From the NCBI GenBank assembly GCA_949130495.1, contig OX422213.1, positions 536,533,467-536,597,466 of the forward strand: a DNA stretch of 64,000 nucleotides, read 5' to 3'. Source of the DNA: Sambucus nigra (lineage: Eukaryota > Streptophyta > Magnoliopsida > Dipsacales > Adoxaceae). Of the stretch, positions 45,926-58,624 are shown in pieces. Below the pieces are notes generated by a model. The model did not search any database. It was not told the DNA's origin and worked only from the letters and a program-made list of their open reading frames with translations. The position numbers and the translations under genes were made by a program. The number at the start of each line of letters is the position of its first letter. The first letter of the stretch is position 1.

Positions 45926-47066
45926 CCCTCCACAGATTAACCCTTGACTTCGTTGGTTATGGAGTTCCGTCATTTCAACATGCAACCGGGATATCCCTAC
46001 CCCCTAATCCAACAAAAAAGTGGTCTGAACTCCTATCTCTAACTAAGAGTCATCCCACCCTGCGCTCGCACTCATTTTTAAGTCCTTGCACAAACAGTAA
46101 TGAGCTTTATCTTCAGCTCAACACTCATCCTGCGGCCTTAAATCCTAAATATAAGGTCGCCATAAACACAAATCACAATAATGAAACCTCTACTCATCGA
46201 AGTTTCATATGCCCATAATAAATAAGGTGAACTCAACCTATATCTAGGCGAGACACCGCAACAACAACCCGTTCCCTCCAGGAACCATGGACACGATAGT
46301 CTTGCCATTAATAGCCTGCTATCGCTCCGAAAGTACCAATACATATATACTCATCATAACACTATACTCGTATAGACATATAAAACGAGTATCACAACCC
46401 AGATATATATATATATATATACAATATATCAACACCCGCCTCTATGGCAAATGAAGGAAAATAAAATTCCGCTATCGCGGAAAAACACATAAACACGCAT
46501 GATATTATGTTATCGTGATCTCCATAACTCAAATTACACACACGAGTCTAGGGCAAACTAATACCGTGACTTTATCTAGCCACGCTAATTATACCTCCTC
46601 GATTGAGGTAAAACTCATAACAACATCCTTCTCATTTCGACTAAATCGTGGGGACTCACGGATAAGGCTATCTGTAAGATCCCTTTCGAACCCTTAACTT
46701 TACTGAAAATTCAATCTTAATACCACTCTCTACTATAGCGGTACTTCAATACTTATGACTACTTTTCTCCAGTAGCCGCCACCAAACTCCTTAGTAATTT
46801 CCAAAAGGAGAGTGACCTCTACTAAGGCCCTCATCCCAACCTTCTACCAGCTGCACCAGTTAAGCCTCACCTCCTGCTACCATCCAAGCTCCGCACATGA
46901 TTCTCAAACGAGCGCGCAAAATATTTCTATAATCTTAAAATATGGCAGGAGAACGAAATCTCACAGGAGAAATCAACAATCCTAGTCCTGAGGCTCTATA
47001 ACAAATGAGAGCAACGCTGAAAGCGTAGTACGTCCGCATAGATTCCGAAGGACACTAGAACCTGAT

Positions 47067-47078
47067 GCTCTGATACCA
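47067..47078 (-). other. Primer binding site of element B
   Basis: On the minus strand TGGTATCAGAGC, a perfect initiator-Met PBS, two bases from the LTR edge. Confidence 0.95.
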
Positions 47079-47821
47079 TCTGTAACACCCCGCCTAATCA
47101 GATACCAGGCGATCACTCCAATATTAAATTAAAATAGGAGTCTCATATGGATCATTCTTAGCATCACTGTCGAAAATCCATTTAATTACTAATAACCTAT
47201 TAGGCCGGTGTCAAAATTTTAACTTTACTACACTTTTTAACAACAATAAATAAAACATCCACACAGTTTATGCGTAAATGAAATAAAATAACCGAACACT
47301 CGGTCAAAATATACAACCATATCGAATGATGTACTAAAAGCATAAATAAATGCAATTGGACCATTGGCCCGAATATTTATACAGTACCTCCTATCTAGAG
47401 TACAAGGATGGAAGCGGCTATCAAAAACTTTCACGCATCCACAGCTGCTGCACTTGACGTCTGACTCGAAAGATGTGTCATCTAGGCGTCCCTGTGGCTG
47501 GACACCTATATAATATATAATATCTAGCAAGAAAGGAAGAGTAGATAAACGGGTCAGAGCCCGTGTTTTGAAAATATTTTGCAAGTGCATAAATGCCTTA
47601 CAATTTTGAAAAAGGTTTACCTCATATTTAAGTTTGGTATCGCACTCCCATGAGATAACCCTCACCTCTCCACTAACAGTGCACTCCTAATGCATCCCTC
47701 TAAACATCCTAGTCGAGCTACCCGGCTAAACTAGTCTATCACCCAACCACTATCTACCCTAGATAGTCCAAGAAATGTACTAAGGGATAAACATCACCCT
47801 AGTCTCAACGCTATGCCATGT

Positions 47822-47878
47822 TCGTGCGTGGGGTGTCTCACAAAGCGAAATCCAAACAAGGAACCCCCCCGATACACT
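47822..47878 (-). repeat. Conserved hairpin module, copy 6
   Basis: CGTGCGTGGGGTGTCTCACA, then AAGCGAAATCCAAACAAGG; one base of the stem is changed (TCAC for TCGC). Partner of copy 2. Confidence 0.9.
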
Positions 47879-48020
47879 ACTATGCGGCAAGGTCGATCGT
47901 CGAGATCCGCCAGTCCCTCAGTACAGAATATATATATATAAATAAATATGTGTACCATAAGTAATACTAATATTATAGCACTAAGGATTAAACTTCTACC
48001 CAATCTCAACATAGTGCCAT

Positions 48021-48079
48021 ATTCGTGCGTGGGGTGTCTCGCAAATCGAAATCAAAACAAGGACCCCCCCCGATACACT
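48021..48079 (-). repeat. Conserved hairpin module, copy 7
   Basis: CGTGCGTGGGGTGTCTCGCA, AATCGAAATCAAAACAAGG; the second stem arm is changed (TCGA). Partner of copy 3. Confidence 0.9.
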
Positions 48080-49267
48080 ACTATGTGGCACGGTCGATCG
48101 TCGGGATCCATTAGACCCTCGGCACTCGATTTATACATATACATACATTTTACTATATACATACGGATCTATCTCCCGGAATGAGAATACATTTACCAAG
48201 TATTTATCAATACTTATCATTTTCTCAAAACTTTCCATTTCCCTTTTTATACTCAGGAAATGTAATTATAAAAGCCAATTCATTATCATGAATTGCTTTA
48301 ACAAATCATATACGTTTAAAAGCCAATTTTATTATCATAAAAATGCTTTTCCTTTTCAAAATATCCCATTTCCCTTTTTATATTCAGGAAATGTTTTCAA
48401 AGCCATTTTCATTATCATAAAAATGCTTTGATCATATCATATGCTTCCACATCCCTTCTTCCATCTGGGAAGTGTTACCGAAGCCAATCCATATAACCCA
48501 TTTCCCTTCCTATATCCAGGAAATGTAATTAAAGCCAATCCATTATCATGAATTGCTTTAATATATAACGCGTTCTAAGATCGCCCGTCCGGGTTTCCCC
48601 ACTGTGCGTGCCCCTAAATGGCTATCATCTTCCAGGGCCTATCATAAAGACAACCTGGGATCCTACAACGCAAGATGTCGGGAAGCGGCCATGTGCCTGC
48701 GGGATAGTCAAGACCACACTCGGAATCTCCTAACCAGTGCAGAAAAATATATCAACAACGCTCACATGGCCTATAGGACTATATCCACCCTGCATTCATT
48801 AGCCAGGGGGCTTCACCATACGTACGCAACTTCCCTTATGATAGAGATTTAGAGAGGTGTGTAATCCATATTTTATCAATTATGAAAATCATTTATTTAC
48901 CATTTTGAAAATATTCATTTTTATATTTTCAAAATCATTTCCATCATAACATATATATATATACCTAAATCACACAGTATATACATGTCCTATATATTCT
49001 TCCAAGAATATATATAAACGGCCATAGTGGCCTATAACTTCTAGCGATGACCAATAATCCCAAAGATTCTCTCGAGGAATCATAACCATGCTTTCATTTA
49101 AGCATGATACTAAACCCAAAGTATTTCCTTTGTTCAATACTAATTACCTCAATCATCTCTTAAAGGTTTATTTATCCTCAAATCCTTTATTTAGGAATCC
49201 CCATAAAATCCAAAATGGTAATTCAACTCCCCATACTCTTAAAGGGAGAAAACTAGAAATTCTGACC

Positions 49268-49475
49268 AAAGCGAATCGATTCGCCCCTTTAGCGAATCGA
49301 TTCGGGTGGACGAATCGATTCGGTTCCCAATCCGAATCGATTTGGAAAGTATTCTGCAAACAGGTCTATAAATGGAGAATCCATTCGGTCTGTACCCAAA
49401 TCGATTTGGCCCATTGCAGAAACCCAATTTCCTTTAGGCGAATCGATTCGGCCTGTACCCGAATCGATTGGGCAA
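49268..49475 (-). repeat. Palindrome cluster in LTR B, right copy
   Basis: Repeated GCGAATCGATTCG and variants in the same order as at 43350-43560, with single-base differences between the two LTRs. Confidence 0.9.
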
Positions 49476-50745
49476 GTTCGAGGGCTACAGTTTGTGCGAT
49501 TTTTCAATCTCCAAAATACCCAAAATTCAATTCAATATCCATTTAAATCCTAACTTGGTTTTATTACTACAAACCCAAGGTTTTTATATCTCCTCAAAAT
49601 CTTTAGAGGTCCTAACAATTCTTTTGAGAACCCCTAATATCTATCTCTAATAACTTCTAACTAATGATTTCAATCTCGAACAGCTTTCCGTAGAAAAATC
49701 ACTATAAATCCAAAAAAAATTAGAAAAATATGCGGTCGGCGCCCACGCGACTGTGTCGAAGAGATCTACAAATTTCATTTTTTAACCAAGGGCCGAATTT
49801 ATTCGCCTCTAAGCCGATCGATTCGGCAAGCACGCTGCCTCTACTATTCATCGTCTTCTCCGAGACGGTTTCAGCCATTAAAGATTTTCCCAAGCTTTTG
49901 TCTCCTAAACCAAAGTCCTACAACCTCAACCAACTACAAATACACATATATTAAGGGTTCTAAACATCCTAGAACCTTAAACCACCAATTAATTTGGGTT
50001 AAAACCTAAGTTTCTGCAATTAACAAATTTTAGGGGTCTATTCGTTTTATCTCCCGAAAACCCGTTTTATCCACGAAAACCCAACCCAAAATCTTTAGGG
50101 TTTATTATACCAAACTACGGTATGAGATATTTATGAAAAAAGGAAAGAAAGAAAGTAAACACTTGCCTCGTGGATATAATCCGACGACCTCGAGTCGAAT
50201 CCGGCGGAGTTTGGCCCAAATCTTTCTTTTTCTCCTCCTTTCTTCCTCCTCTCTCTCTTCTCTCTCTTTCTTTATTTCTTTCCTCTCTTTTCTACCTCTC
50301 TTCCTCCTTTTATAAGGAGAAAAGGGTTTTAACCCCTTGAAACCCAAAAACGACTCGTTTACCCAATTACGAGTTACTTTTACCTCTAAAATTACCCGAA
50401 ACTCAATTTCGACAATCGAACACTATTATTCGACTATTTCGGACATTCCGAGACTCACGGCGCAGTCAAAATTCTCATCCGAGGTATTTGACCGCAAATC
50501 ACTATTCCAACCCAAAATAAATAAATGCAATTTTCCAATTAAAAATCTTACCTCGTGTCGCTTTACTCAACGACGACATATAATTAAAATATTTGGACCT
50601 ATATAGTCCCAAAAATAATTACATCACCCATCGAAAATCATTCAATGCTCGAAAATCTCAAAAATTACTATTTAGGAAAATTCCCCAAATTGCGACTTAA
50701 TTTAATTATGGAATTTAATTGTCTGCAAAAGGGCGGGTTGTTACA

Positions 50746-51684
50746 TTAATTTTACAAAAAAAATTAACAATGTAGGATTCCTATGTTTTTTATTCCCAAA
50801 ATTTCAAACAAACCCTAGCTTAAACACGATTTTTTATCCGAAATCAGTAATGAAAACGAATAACACAATATTTAGTAGCAAAATGGTGTAAAATGTGTGT
50901 ATTCACTTCATTCATGACTTGAAATCAGAAAACCATCTCACAGTAACCAACCAAGGCAAGGAAACGTAAAAAAATACCTTGAACCGTGAAGCTCAATTTC
51001 AGTGATGAAATGGCGACAAACAGGGAGATAATGGAAGAAAACAGAGATCCAACTAAAAAAATACGTGAATCTCAGAACCCCAAAATATTTTTTTCAAACT
51101 CCAAATAACCTCATGTAAGGTGCAAGCCAGCGAGAACACGAACCAGGAGAACCCTTTTTGGAGAATGGATATGAAATTGTAGCTTGAAATTTAGAAACAA
51201 TGGAGTTTTTGACAAAGAATTGGACAACGGTCTCTCTAATAGTGAGAGAGTGATGAGGAAATAAGGTATGAAGGTGTCGACACAACAATTTAAACAAAAC
51301 CCTAATGTTGCTCAAATATAAAAGCAGTCGCTCAAACGAAGAGCAACGTCGTTTGAACGATAATATCACATGATAATAGATCTCGCTTGAACGTTATATG
51401 GGTTTTGCTTGAGAAACATAACAAAACTTACATAAAAGACACAAAATATGATAAGGTTTTGCCAAGTGAATTTTTTTCATAAATATCTTACTGGAAAGGC
51501 AAAAACAGTATGAAAAGAGACTCCCAATAGGGAAAAAAAGCGATGTGAGTTACGTGCTAACATAGAACCGATGTGCTCAAACATAGTTAGGGAATGTATG
51601 GGCATGAACTACAATAAATGAGTCATAATATTAACACATTGACACGTTCAAGAAGCTCTAGTTGGTAGTGAGATATCATCAAAC
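50746..51684. other. Host-element sequence between element B and solo LTR C
   Basis: Continuation of the E2 leader (joins 41154). A small palindrome cluster with TCGCTCAAACGA, GTCGTTTGAACGA and TCGCTTGAACG lies at about 51330-51400. No coding domain; the 91-codon minus frame at 51094-51369 is not recognised. Confidence 0.5.
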
Positions 51685-52352
51685 TGTGACAACCCGCCTA
51701 CTAAAATAATAGGTGGCCAGCCCAATACTCTTATAATCACAGGAATCATAGATGGTCCATTCTGAGCATCACTGTCGATTAAAATAATAGTATGAGATAA
51801 CCACCAATCATTTTAGAAAACGGACTGTTAAATTTAAAATTTTGAAAATAAAATAAAAACACTAAGACAATTCCATTTGTAAAAACGGTGGGTATCAAAA
51901 ATCAATGAATGAAGAATGAAAATAAAAGAAATATCACCGAATAAGCTGTCGGTTAACAGACCAATACAAATAGTTCATCGAGTATTCCAATTCAATATTT
52001 ACAATATGATGAATGAGTGCAATACCTTGGGCAAACACGCCCGAATAAATATACCGAACTTAACTAAAGTACAATATAAAGAAGCATCTAATACAAGTAA
52101 CCTACAACATCCGCAATATGCTGTAGCTCCATGACAACTGGAATGGAAATGTAAATTCGGGTCAGGTCCCGATTTGATATGATTACCATGTGACAAAAAA
52201 TGCATGACAATTAAGTGCGTAATTCTCTCACAGATAACAGTAATATTTCTCACCTCTCAATCTAGAAGCAACCTAGCGCAATATCGTGAGATGTTCTAGT
52301 TAACCCAAAGTACTAAGGGCTAACTTCTCCCCAGTCTCAACACTATGACCTA

Positions 52353-52412
52353 TTCGTGCGTGGGGTGTCTCGCAAAGCGAAATCCAAACAAGGAACCCCC
52401 CCTGATACACTA
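52353..52412 (-). repeat. Conserved hairpin module, copy 8
   Basis: CGTGCGTGGGGTGTCTCGC, AAAGCGAAATCCAAAC, AAGGAACCCCCCCTGATAC. Core nearly identical to copy 3 although the LTRs around it differ widely. Confidence 0.9.
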
Positions 52413-53702
52413 CTACTTAGGCAAGGTTGATCGTTGAGATCCATTAGATCCTTAGCACGAAATAATCAATAAATGTATATGTGTGTGCATATGTGTGGGA
52501 GGTCACATCTACAGCTATACAAAGAAAATATAAAATAAAACCCATCCATCATCTAATGGCAGAATTCCTAATTTCTTTCTTTAGGAATATATATAAATGG
52601 TACAACATTTTATCAAATGTTTACCAAGTCAAACTTATTTACCAATTTTATTTCCTTTCTTCCATCCAGGAAGAATACATAATTTAAAGCAAGTTTTATT
52701 ATCATAAAAAGTGTTTTACCCATTTTTTTCCATAAAATCCCACTTCCCTTCTTCCATCCAAGAAGTGTAATCAAAAGTCATTTTTATTAGCATAAAAATA
52801 CTTTTGTATACCATATGCTTCCATTTCCCATCTTCCATCAGGGAAATATTATCCGAAGCCAAACCATATCCCATTTCCCTTCTTCCATCCGGGAAATGTA
52901 ATTTAAGCCAATCCATTATCATGAATTGCTTTAATAAATCTAAGATTGTCCCTACGGGTTTCCCCACTGTACGTGCCCCTAAATGGCTATCATCTTCCAG
53001 GGGCTATCTATACAAGACAAGCTGGGAACCTACCAACATCGGGAAGCGGACATATTTCCTGCGGGAAAGTCAGGACCACACTCGGAATCCCCTAATCAGC
53101 GCAGTAATATAAATGCCCATATGGCTTAGGGACTATATCCACCCTGCTCAATAGCCAGGGTACTTCACCACAACGAGCGCAACTTCCCTTATGATAGCGA
53201 TTTAGGGAGGTGTGTAATCCATAAATTATCATTTATGAAAAACTTTACTTTTCCTTTTGAAAACTTCCAATTTTACTTTTCCAAAAATCATTCATTTAGC
53301 CATTAAGCACCAAGTTTTAGAATGTGCATTTCATTCTTATTAAGTCATATTTTATTAATGACCTAAGACCCAAAGTGCCACTAACCTCAAAATAACCTCT
53401 AAGAGTTCATATTATTTCATAAACCCTAAAAGTGAGTATCCGTAATGGAGTGTCTCCCAAAAGCTCAACATTAATATTTTAACTTCCAATTTAGCTTTAG
53501 GTTAACCTCCTATATCAATCGGACATTAACCTATACAAACTAGCCCTCGGGTAAACCCAAATATCCACTCTTAGCCTAGGACATTAGTCTACCCAAAACA
53601 ACCCTCTAGGACTCCCTATTACTTCCCAAAGGAAGGTTCCTAAACTTTGAACCTAAAAGAAAAGGGATAAAACAAAACTAGAAAAATTTCACTTTTTCAG
53701 AA

Positions 53703-53765
53703 GGGGTCGATCGATCGACCCCTGGCCGTCGATCGATCGATCCCCTAGGCCCAATCGATCGATCC
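53703..53765 (-). repeat. Palindrome cluster in LTR C
   Basis: GGTCGATCGATCGACC, GTCGATCGATCGAT and CAATCGATCGAT within 60 bases, about 0.9 kb from the LTR start. Confidence 0.9.
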
Positions 53766-54667
53766 TAGCGAACAACTTCTTCTCTGAGAAGCTGTTTCGG
53801 CCATTAACGAGCCATTCAAGCTTCTACCAAATATTTTACCCAACCACAACAACAAATATTACTTCAAAACCATTTCTACACATCAAACAACTAATTATTT
53901 CTTCTCAAATCAAATTAAAACATAAGATTAAGGGTTAAACATCAAAATCAACCAAAAACCCATTTATAGTTTAAACCTCCCAAAACTTAACTACACATGC
54001 AGATTTATCACATTAAATCGATATCTAGCAAGTAAGAAACTTGCCTCGAGGTTCGTAGTCTCTGATCACCTCCGATAGCGACAAAATTCGGCCCAAATCT
54101 TCCATTTTCTCTCTTTCTCTCCATTTCTCCCAACTCTATCTTCTCTCTCTCTCTCTCCTTTGGTTTCTCTCACAAAAATGAAGAAAAAGAAAGGGGGTGG
54201 GGGACTTATACGGGCCTCAAAACATAAATCCCCACTTTTAATCGCTAATACACCACCAAAATGACTCGTAACCCCTTATTTGAGTCATAACCCCTTAAAA
54301 ATACCCGAATCTCAAGAATTACAACTGGGCACTTATTTCGACTATCTCGACTATTCTAAAAAGAATCGCACCCCCTATTTTGGCATTCGGGCAAGTGTGA
54401 ACTATTTATGTGTTCCAATTTCATTTTATTTCATTAATTATACCCAAATTTAAATATTGGTCATAACCATCGTTTTACATATAACGACGCAAAATATCAC
54501 AATATAATGCTATTTACCTTCTCATAACGCTAAATAGACAAAACATAGTAATTATTATCCCTAAGTATCACGGGAAATAATATTTACTCCAACATTCCCT
54601 ATTTTAAAAAAGTAGCCCATCAGGCAAAATAGTATAAAATAGTCGCTCAAAAACCTGGGTTGTTACA

Positions 54668-55599
54668 CAAACTTTATTTTATCCATATGTGATAATTAAA
54701 GTGTGGGCTAAATGAGCTAAACAATCAAACATGCACACAGCTTTGAAATATTGATGATTCAACAAATAGTAGTGTCATGATATGATCTTTCAATCTTGGA
54801 ATTCATGGTGCAAACCCATGTAATTATCCATCCGAACAACCTCAAACATAACATAGTTTTCTTTTGGAATGAACATAACCTAATTGGTCCATTTTTGGCA
54901 TATCATGCTTTTTATTGCCTTTTGATTTTCCATGGGCTCTTTTAAACGGTGGCTTTCACGGCGAATCAATTTTTCACTCTCACAGCCCTTTTCCCGTGAA
55001 CACTCGTCATTTTTTAAATAGCAATCCTCATGAAAAACGGTTCTTACATGCACACCTACTTCTTATGTCTAGTTACGTATAGATGAAAAAATTGAGATAA
55101 GAACGTTTCACCAAACTCAAATATGCAAGAGATGTCAAACATTCATATAAACTCGTGCATGTGTGCAAATATGGCATATATACAAAGGCGAATCAAAATT
55201 CATATCAAATTCAAAACAATCCCGTTAAAACAATGGTTAAGATCATTCTAAGCATCAATAATTATGAAAAAATGTCCTAACCATATGGATAAGGAAAGGA
55301 AGTGGATCCAAGTACACCAATATGCCACATCAAACCCGTAAACTCACGACATAAAAAAATGAAAATATTTTTGAGTTTTAAAAAAAATTGATTCAAAATA
55401 AAATAAACTCGTTTTGTATTTTCTAATAAGACTCAAAACAAATACATTAAGATACAAGTCATAACACTAGCAAATAATAAATCATGATGCAAATACTAGT
55501 GAATGACAAGCCGAAGAACATTCTCAGCCGAAAGATGAAACATGGGAAGAACCACGACAATGACACATGTGTCACCAAGTCTAATACCTAACGCCTCTA
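54668..55599. other. Host-element internal sequence, no gene seen
   Basis: After the CAAAC duplication, AT-rich sequence with no domain in any frame. By position it follows the gag remnant of the 1.1-kb-LTR element. Confidence 0.5.
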
Positions 55600-56663
55600 A
55601 ATCCGATTTTCTAACCCAAGTAGGTGTGAAATGGCGAGTGGGGGGTTTTGGAACTGGAATGGCCTTATTCTTAGTGTTTCTAGTAGAATTTTTAAGATCT
55701 TAGAAAAATTGTCTAAGATTACCTCTCTTACCGCAATGAATGCAAGTGTAGATATGACGGGGAGTGTTTGCTAAGGGACGATTTTTTCTTACGCTCCTAG
55801 GTGGCTCTTTCTTAACGATCCTATGTGGCTCTCTTGCCTACATGGTTTTCGCTTTGGTAACGAGTGAAACATGTTTATCGAAGCCAATACCACACCAATT
55901 ATCTTTTATTTGAATGGTTCCTAAGATTTTGTCTAAATTTTCGGACCTAGATTCCAAATCAAATTTAACCCTACTCGAATCTCTCAGTCTCCCCTCAAGC
56001 TCACCAATCCTCGACGCAAGTAAACTCCTATAAACCTCGAACTTAAGTAATTCATTTTTCATAGCCTCCATCAACCCTCGAAGACTCTCTCACTCTCACC
56101 CTCGACATATTCTAGCTTATCTCGAATTTTGTTCTTACGCGTCCTAAGTTCCTCAATTAAAGCATTGGAATTATTATTTTCTATGGCGCGTTCTTTAAAT
56201 TTAGCTTCTAACTTCAAGTTTGCCTTCTTTACTTTCAAGGTTTCTTCATATAACTCATTAAAGGCAGTTTGCAAGTATCTCTTATCATCACTCTCATCCT
56301 CACTCACCTCACCCTCACTCTCTAGGGTATCACAACCTTTGACTGCGAAAGAATCATGCAAAAGTATGTCATCATCACTTACATGATTAGCCACAAGGGT
56401 GGGAAGGTCTTGATTACTAGCATAAAATTTTTCTTCTTCAGTGTCACTCTCACTAAAGGTAGAAACACAATTTAAGGGTTTATTAAAATTATCCTTAAGT
56501 TTAGTGGGGCACTCATTTACCTTATGGCCAAACCCTCGCAGCAAAGTCACTTCTCATAATTATCCTTTTTAACAAAAAATTTAAGAGAAAACTTCATGCG
56601 AGATTTCGAATTAGAAATTTCAAACACTTGCGTTCTAAAATTATCAAAATTATCGAAAGGCAT
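55600..56663 (-). pseudogene. SIRE-like copia gag remnant, capsid missing
   Basis: Start at Met 56663 (MPFDNFDNFRTQVFEISNSK), then after only about 40 codons a knuckle-like RGFGHKVNECPTKLK (its Cys pair is out of frame or lost), an acidic part with TFSESDTEEEKF and VSEDESDDKRYLQTAFNELY, a coiled-coil part, LDKILGTIQIKDNWCGIGF (55838-56074) and a second knuckle YTCIHCGKRGNLRQF (about 55690-55755). The order of acidic linker, coiled coil, LDKxLG and late knuckle is that of SIRE/Maximus copia gag. The capsid (UBN2-type) domain is absent and several frame breaks occur. No protease, integrase or RT follows. Confidence 0.65.
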
Positions 56664-56707
56664 ACCTAAAGTTACGGGATCACAAACACAATAAAATAGT
56701 GAAAAAG

Positions 56708-56719
56708 GCTCTGTTACCA
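56708..56719 (-). other. Primer binding site of the host element
   Basis: On the minus strand TGGTAACAGAGC, one base off the initiator-Met PBS, 21 bases from the shared LTR edge at 56741. Confidence 0.75.
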
Positions 56720-56740
56720 ATTTCAGAAGGTTCTTTAGTC

Positions 56741-57841
56741 TGTGCTTTAGGTAAAAATAACTATTTCAATTTTTAGTTAAATCCAATTTTAACTTCTTAA
56801 ACCCTAAACATGCATCTAAGTGATTTAATTCATTAAACAATTAAAGCATGTGGTAAAAGAAATAATTTCAGGAAAATATCCCTTTCGAGTAAAACCTTTT
56901 TATTTCACTATGAACAGTAAATCACAACTTACAACAAAGCAAAATCTGCAATGAATCTACCATAATAAATCCACATGTACACGCAGTCTAAATCATCAAA
57001 GGACTCCCACAAGAACCCTCATGAATAGCAGCTCTTGTCTTCAGCAAGGTATACCGGCAATCATCGCCAACGACCTCGGTCAGTGTAATCAATGAATGAA
57101 CTGTGTTTCGGAAAACGCGTTCAATATCACAAACTATAGAACTTAGTAATTCGATCTTGAATAGACTCCAGATGATAAAGAATAATATGGGAATTTTGAA
57201 AGTGTTCTCTTTTGTATAGAAAAATGTCTAAGCCTTGGGGTATTTATTTCTGAGCAAATAAGAGTCTAAGGAAAATAAAACACAAAAATTGAGGCAGCAG
57301 CTCATTCGAGCGACATACCATGTCGTTCGAGTGACATGCGCATGTCTTTAGAACAATTCACGCTATCGGTCGAGCGACATTTAGAAATAATTCTATTTTT
57401 AAATAAATTCCTCAAATTTTCAATACTTATTTCGACTCAGAAATATTTAAAATACTTTTTCACAAATACTTAATTCCCAATATTTAAACATTTATCTCAT
57501 CCATCATTTAATAAAAACTCTAAATCACATCAATTCTTTTAAGTATTCATATCTATGTGATCAGGATCAAACTTAATATGAATAGTGCAACTTGACTTGA
57601 TTTCTTCTTCAAAGCTTTCATTTGCAAATTCTTAAATCTTTAACTGTCGTAGACTCCAATTAATCTCAAATTAAAAACTAGTTAGACTCAAATTATTTTG
57701 TTCGTAATTAAGCCAATTACAAATAAATTGACTCGATTAGAAATTTTTCCTACATAAATATTAAATTCAATTTAGCTATGTTAATACCAAATGTTTATGC
57801 ATTCATATGATTAAACTATAGATCATTTTTTTCATGTCTCA
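56741..57841 (-). repeat. 1.1-kb LTR of the host element, 5' copy
   Basis: Repeat of 29661-30750 with scattered substitutions; palindrome cluster at 57300-57375 (TCGTTCGAGTGAC and variants). It lies next to the PBS and gag remnant, so it is the 5' LTR on the minus strand. Confidence 0.8.
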
Positions 57842-58624
57842 CGTTGGTACTTGGTGTTATACTATTATAAATCTCTAATACAACCATTAAAAATGAGCCC
57901 ACCTGTGGTCACATAGTTACATACATTTTCAAACGATTATCTATATCAATTCTTTCTTACTCACCTTATTATATTTTTTTATAGAGTTGATTGTCCATTA
58001 CTTTTCTGTGAAATCATTAAGTTGCATTGTACTTCCTACCCAAGATAGTATATGGGTAAAAAGATCTAAAATTGCATTTAAATTGTTATATGATCGAGGT
58101 GGAAAATGAAATTTTCCTCAATAAGCACCAACAAAAGGCACAACAACTAAGATCATAAAGGAGATGAAATTCATATGTTTTCTTGATCGATAGTTTTCGG
58201 ATAATTTGCAATAATGGATTTGACTATGAATATTTTCAATTTTTATGTAATGTTCAATAACTTGCACTATCTGACACAGTGGCTACCAGTGGTTCGATAC
58301 ACTAAAACATTGAACTGAAATATATATGAAAATTTTAATTTGAATTAGCAAAAGCATCGCACACTTTCATAACTTTTTGCTATTTTGAGAATTATATTGT
58401 ATTTTCTAAGTTGCCCATAAATATTATGTATTGAAATATTTATATCAATATATATCATTACAATCCTTTCATATAATGGTTATTTGCTCAAATAATTTTG
58501 AATTCTTTTCAATATAAATTTTATAATTGACAATTATTCCAAAACATTATAAACAAAACACATTAAAATCTGTATTTTCAAATAATTTTTAAACTACATT
58601 CAAATAATGAAATACACTATCCTT
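57842..58624. other. AT-rich sequence, nothing recognised
   Basis: No open frame of interest, repeat end or RNA gene is seen. Confidence 0.5.

Larger units (their letters stand above)
44832..47080 (-). other. Internal region of element B, non-coding
   Basis: Begins on the plus strand with TACTCCCCCCCTTACAATGG, the complement of the polypurine tract, and ends with GCTCTGATACCATC at the PBS. No RT, integrase or gag motif is found in any frame; open pieces are at most about 110 codons and unlike known proteins. Two copies of the hairpin module lie inside (45388-45440, 45887-45925). Confidence 0.8.
41160..50745 (-). mobile_element. Element B: large non-autonomous gypsy-type LTR element (9.6 kb)
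   Basis: LTRs of about 3.67 kb (41160-44831 and 47081-50745) flank an internal region of only 2.25 kb. The PBS is next to the right LTR and the PPT next to the left one, so the element reads on the minus strand. TTAAT duplications are perfect. There is no gag or pol motif, so movement would need proteins from a related chromovirus. LTR ends and the PPT wording (GAATTTCGAGGACGAAATTC) match Tekay/Del elements. In the first 110 bases the two LTRs differ at about five positions, mostly C/T. Confidence 0.95.
47081..50745 (-). repeat. 5' LTR of element B
   Basis: Same modules and order as the left LTR. Palindrome clusters lie at 49268-49475 and about 49792-49830, tandem hairpins at 48230-48565, and the 82-codon open frame at 48604-48852. 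Confidence 0.95.
51685..54667 (-). repeat. Solo LTR C (about 3.0 kb)
   Basis: Plus strand TGTGACAACCCGCC to CCTGGGTTGTTACA, with a perfect duplication CAAAC at 51680-51684 and 54668-54672 and no internal region. It is the product of recombination between two LTRs. Order on the minus strand: TAGTCGAGATAGTCGAAAT (about 54346-54364), GA-rich tract (54105-54160), palindromes TCGATCGATCGA (53703-53765), GC-richer block (52940-53220), tandem hairpins (52645-52900), hairpin module (52353-52412), TCGGGACCTGACCCGA (about 52158-52173). Confidence 0.95.

Noticed and set aside
47067..47078. A tRNA gene near the PBS
   Set aside because: Only the 12-base PBS is present, with no cloverleaf around it.
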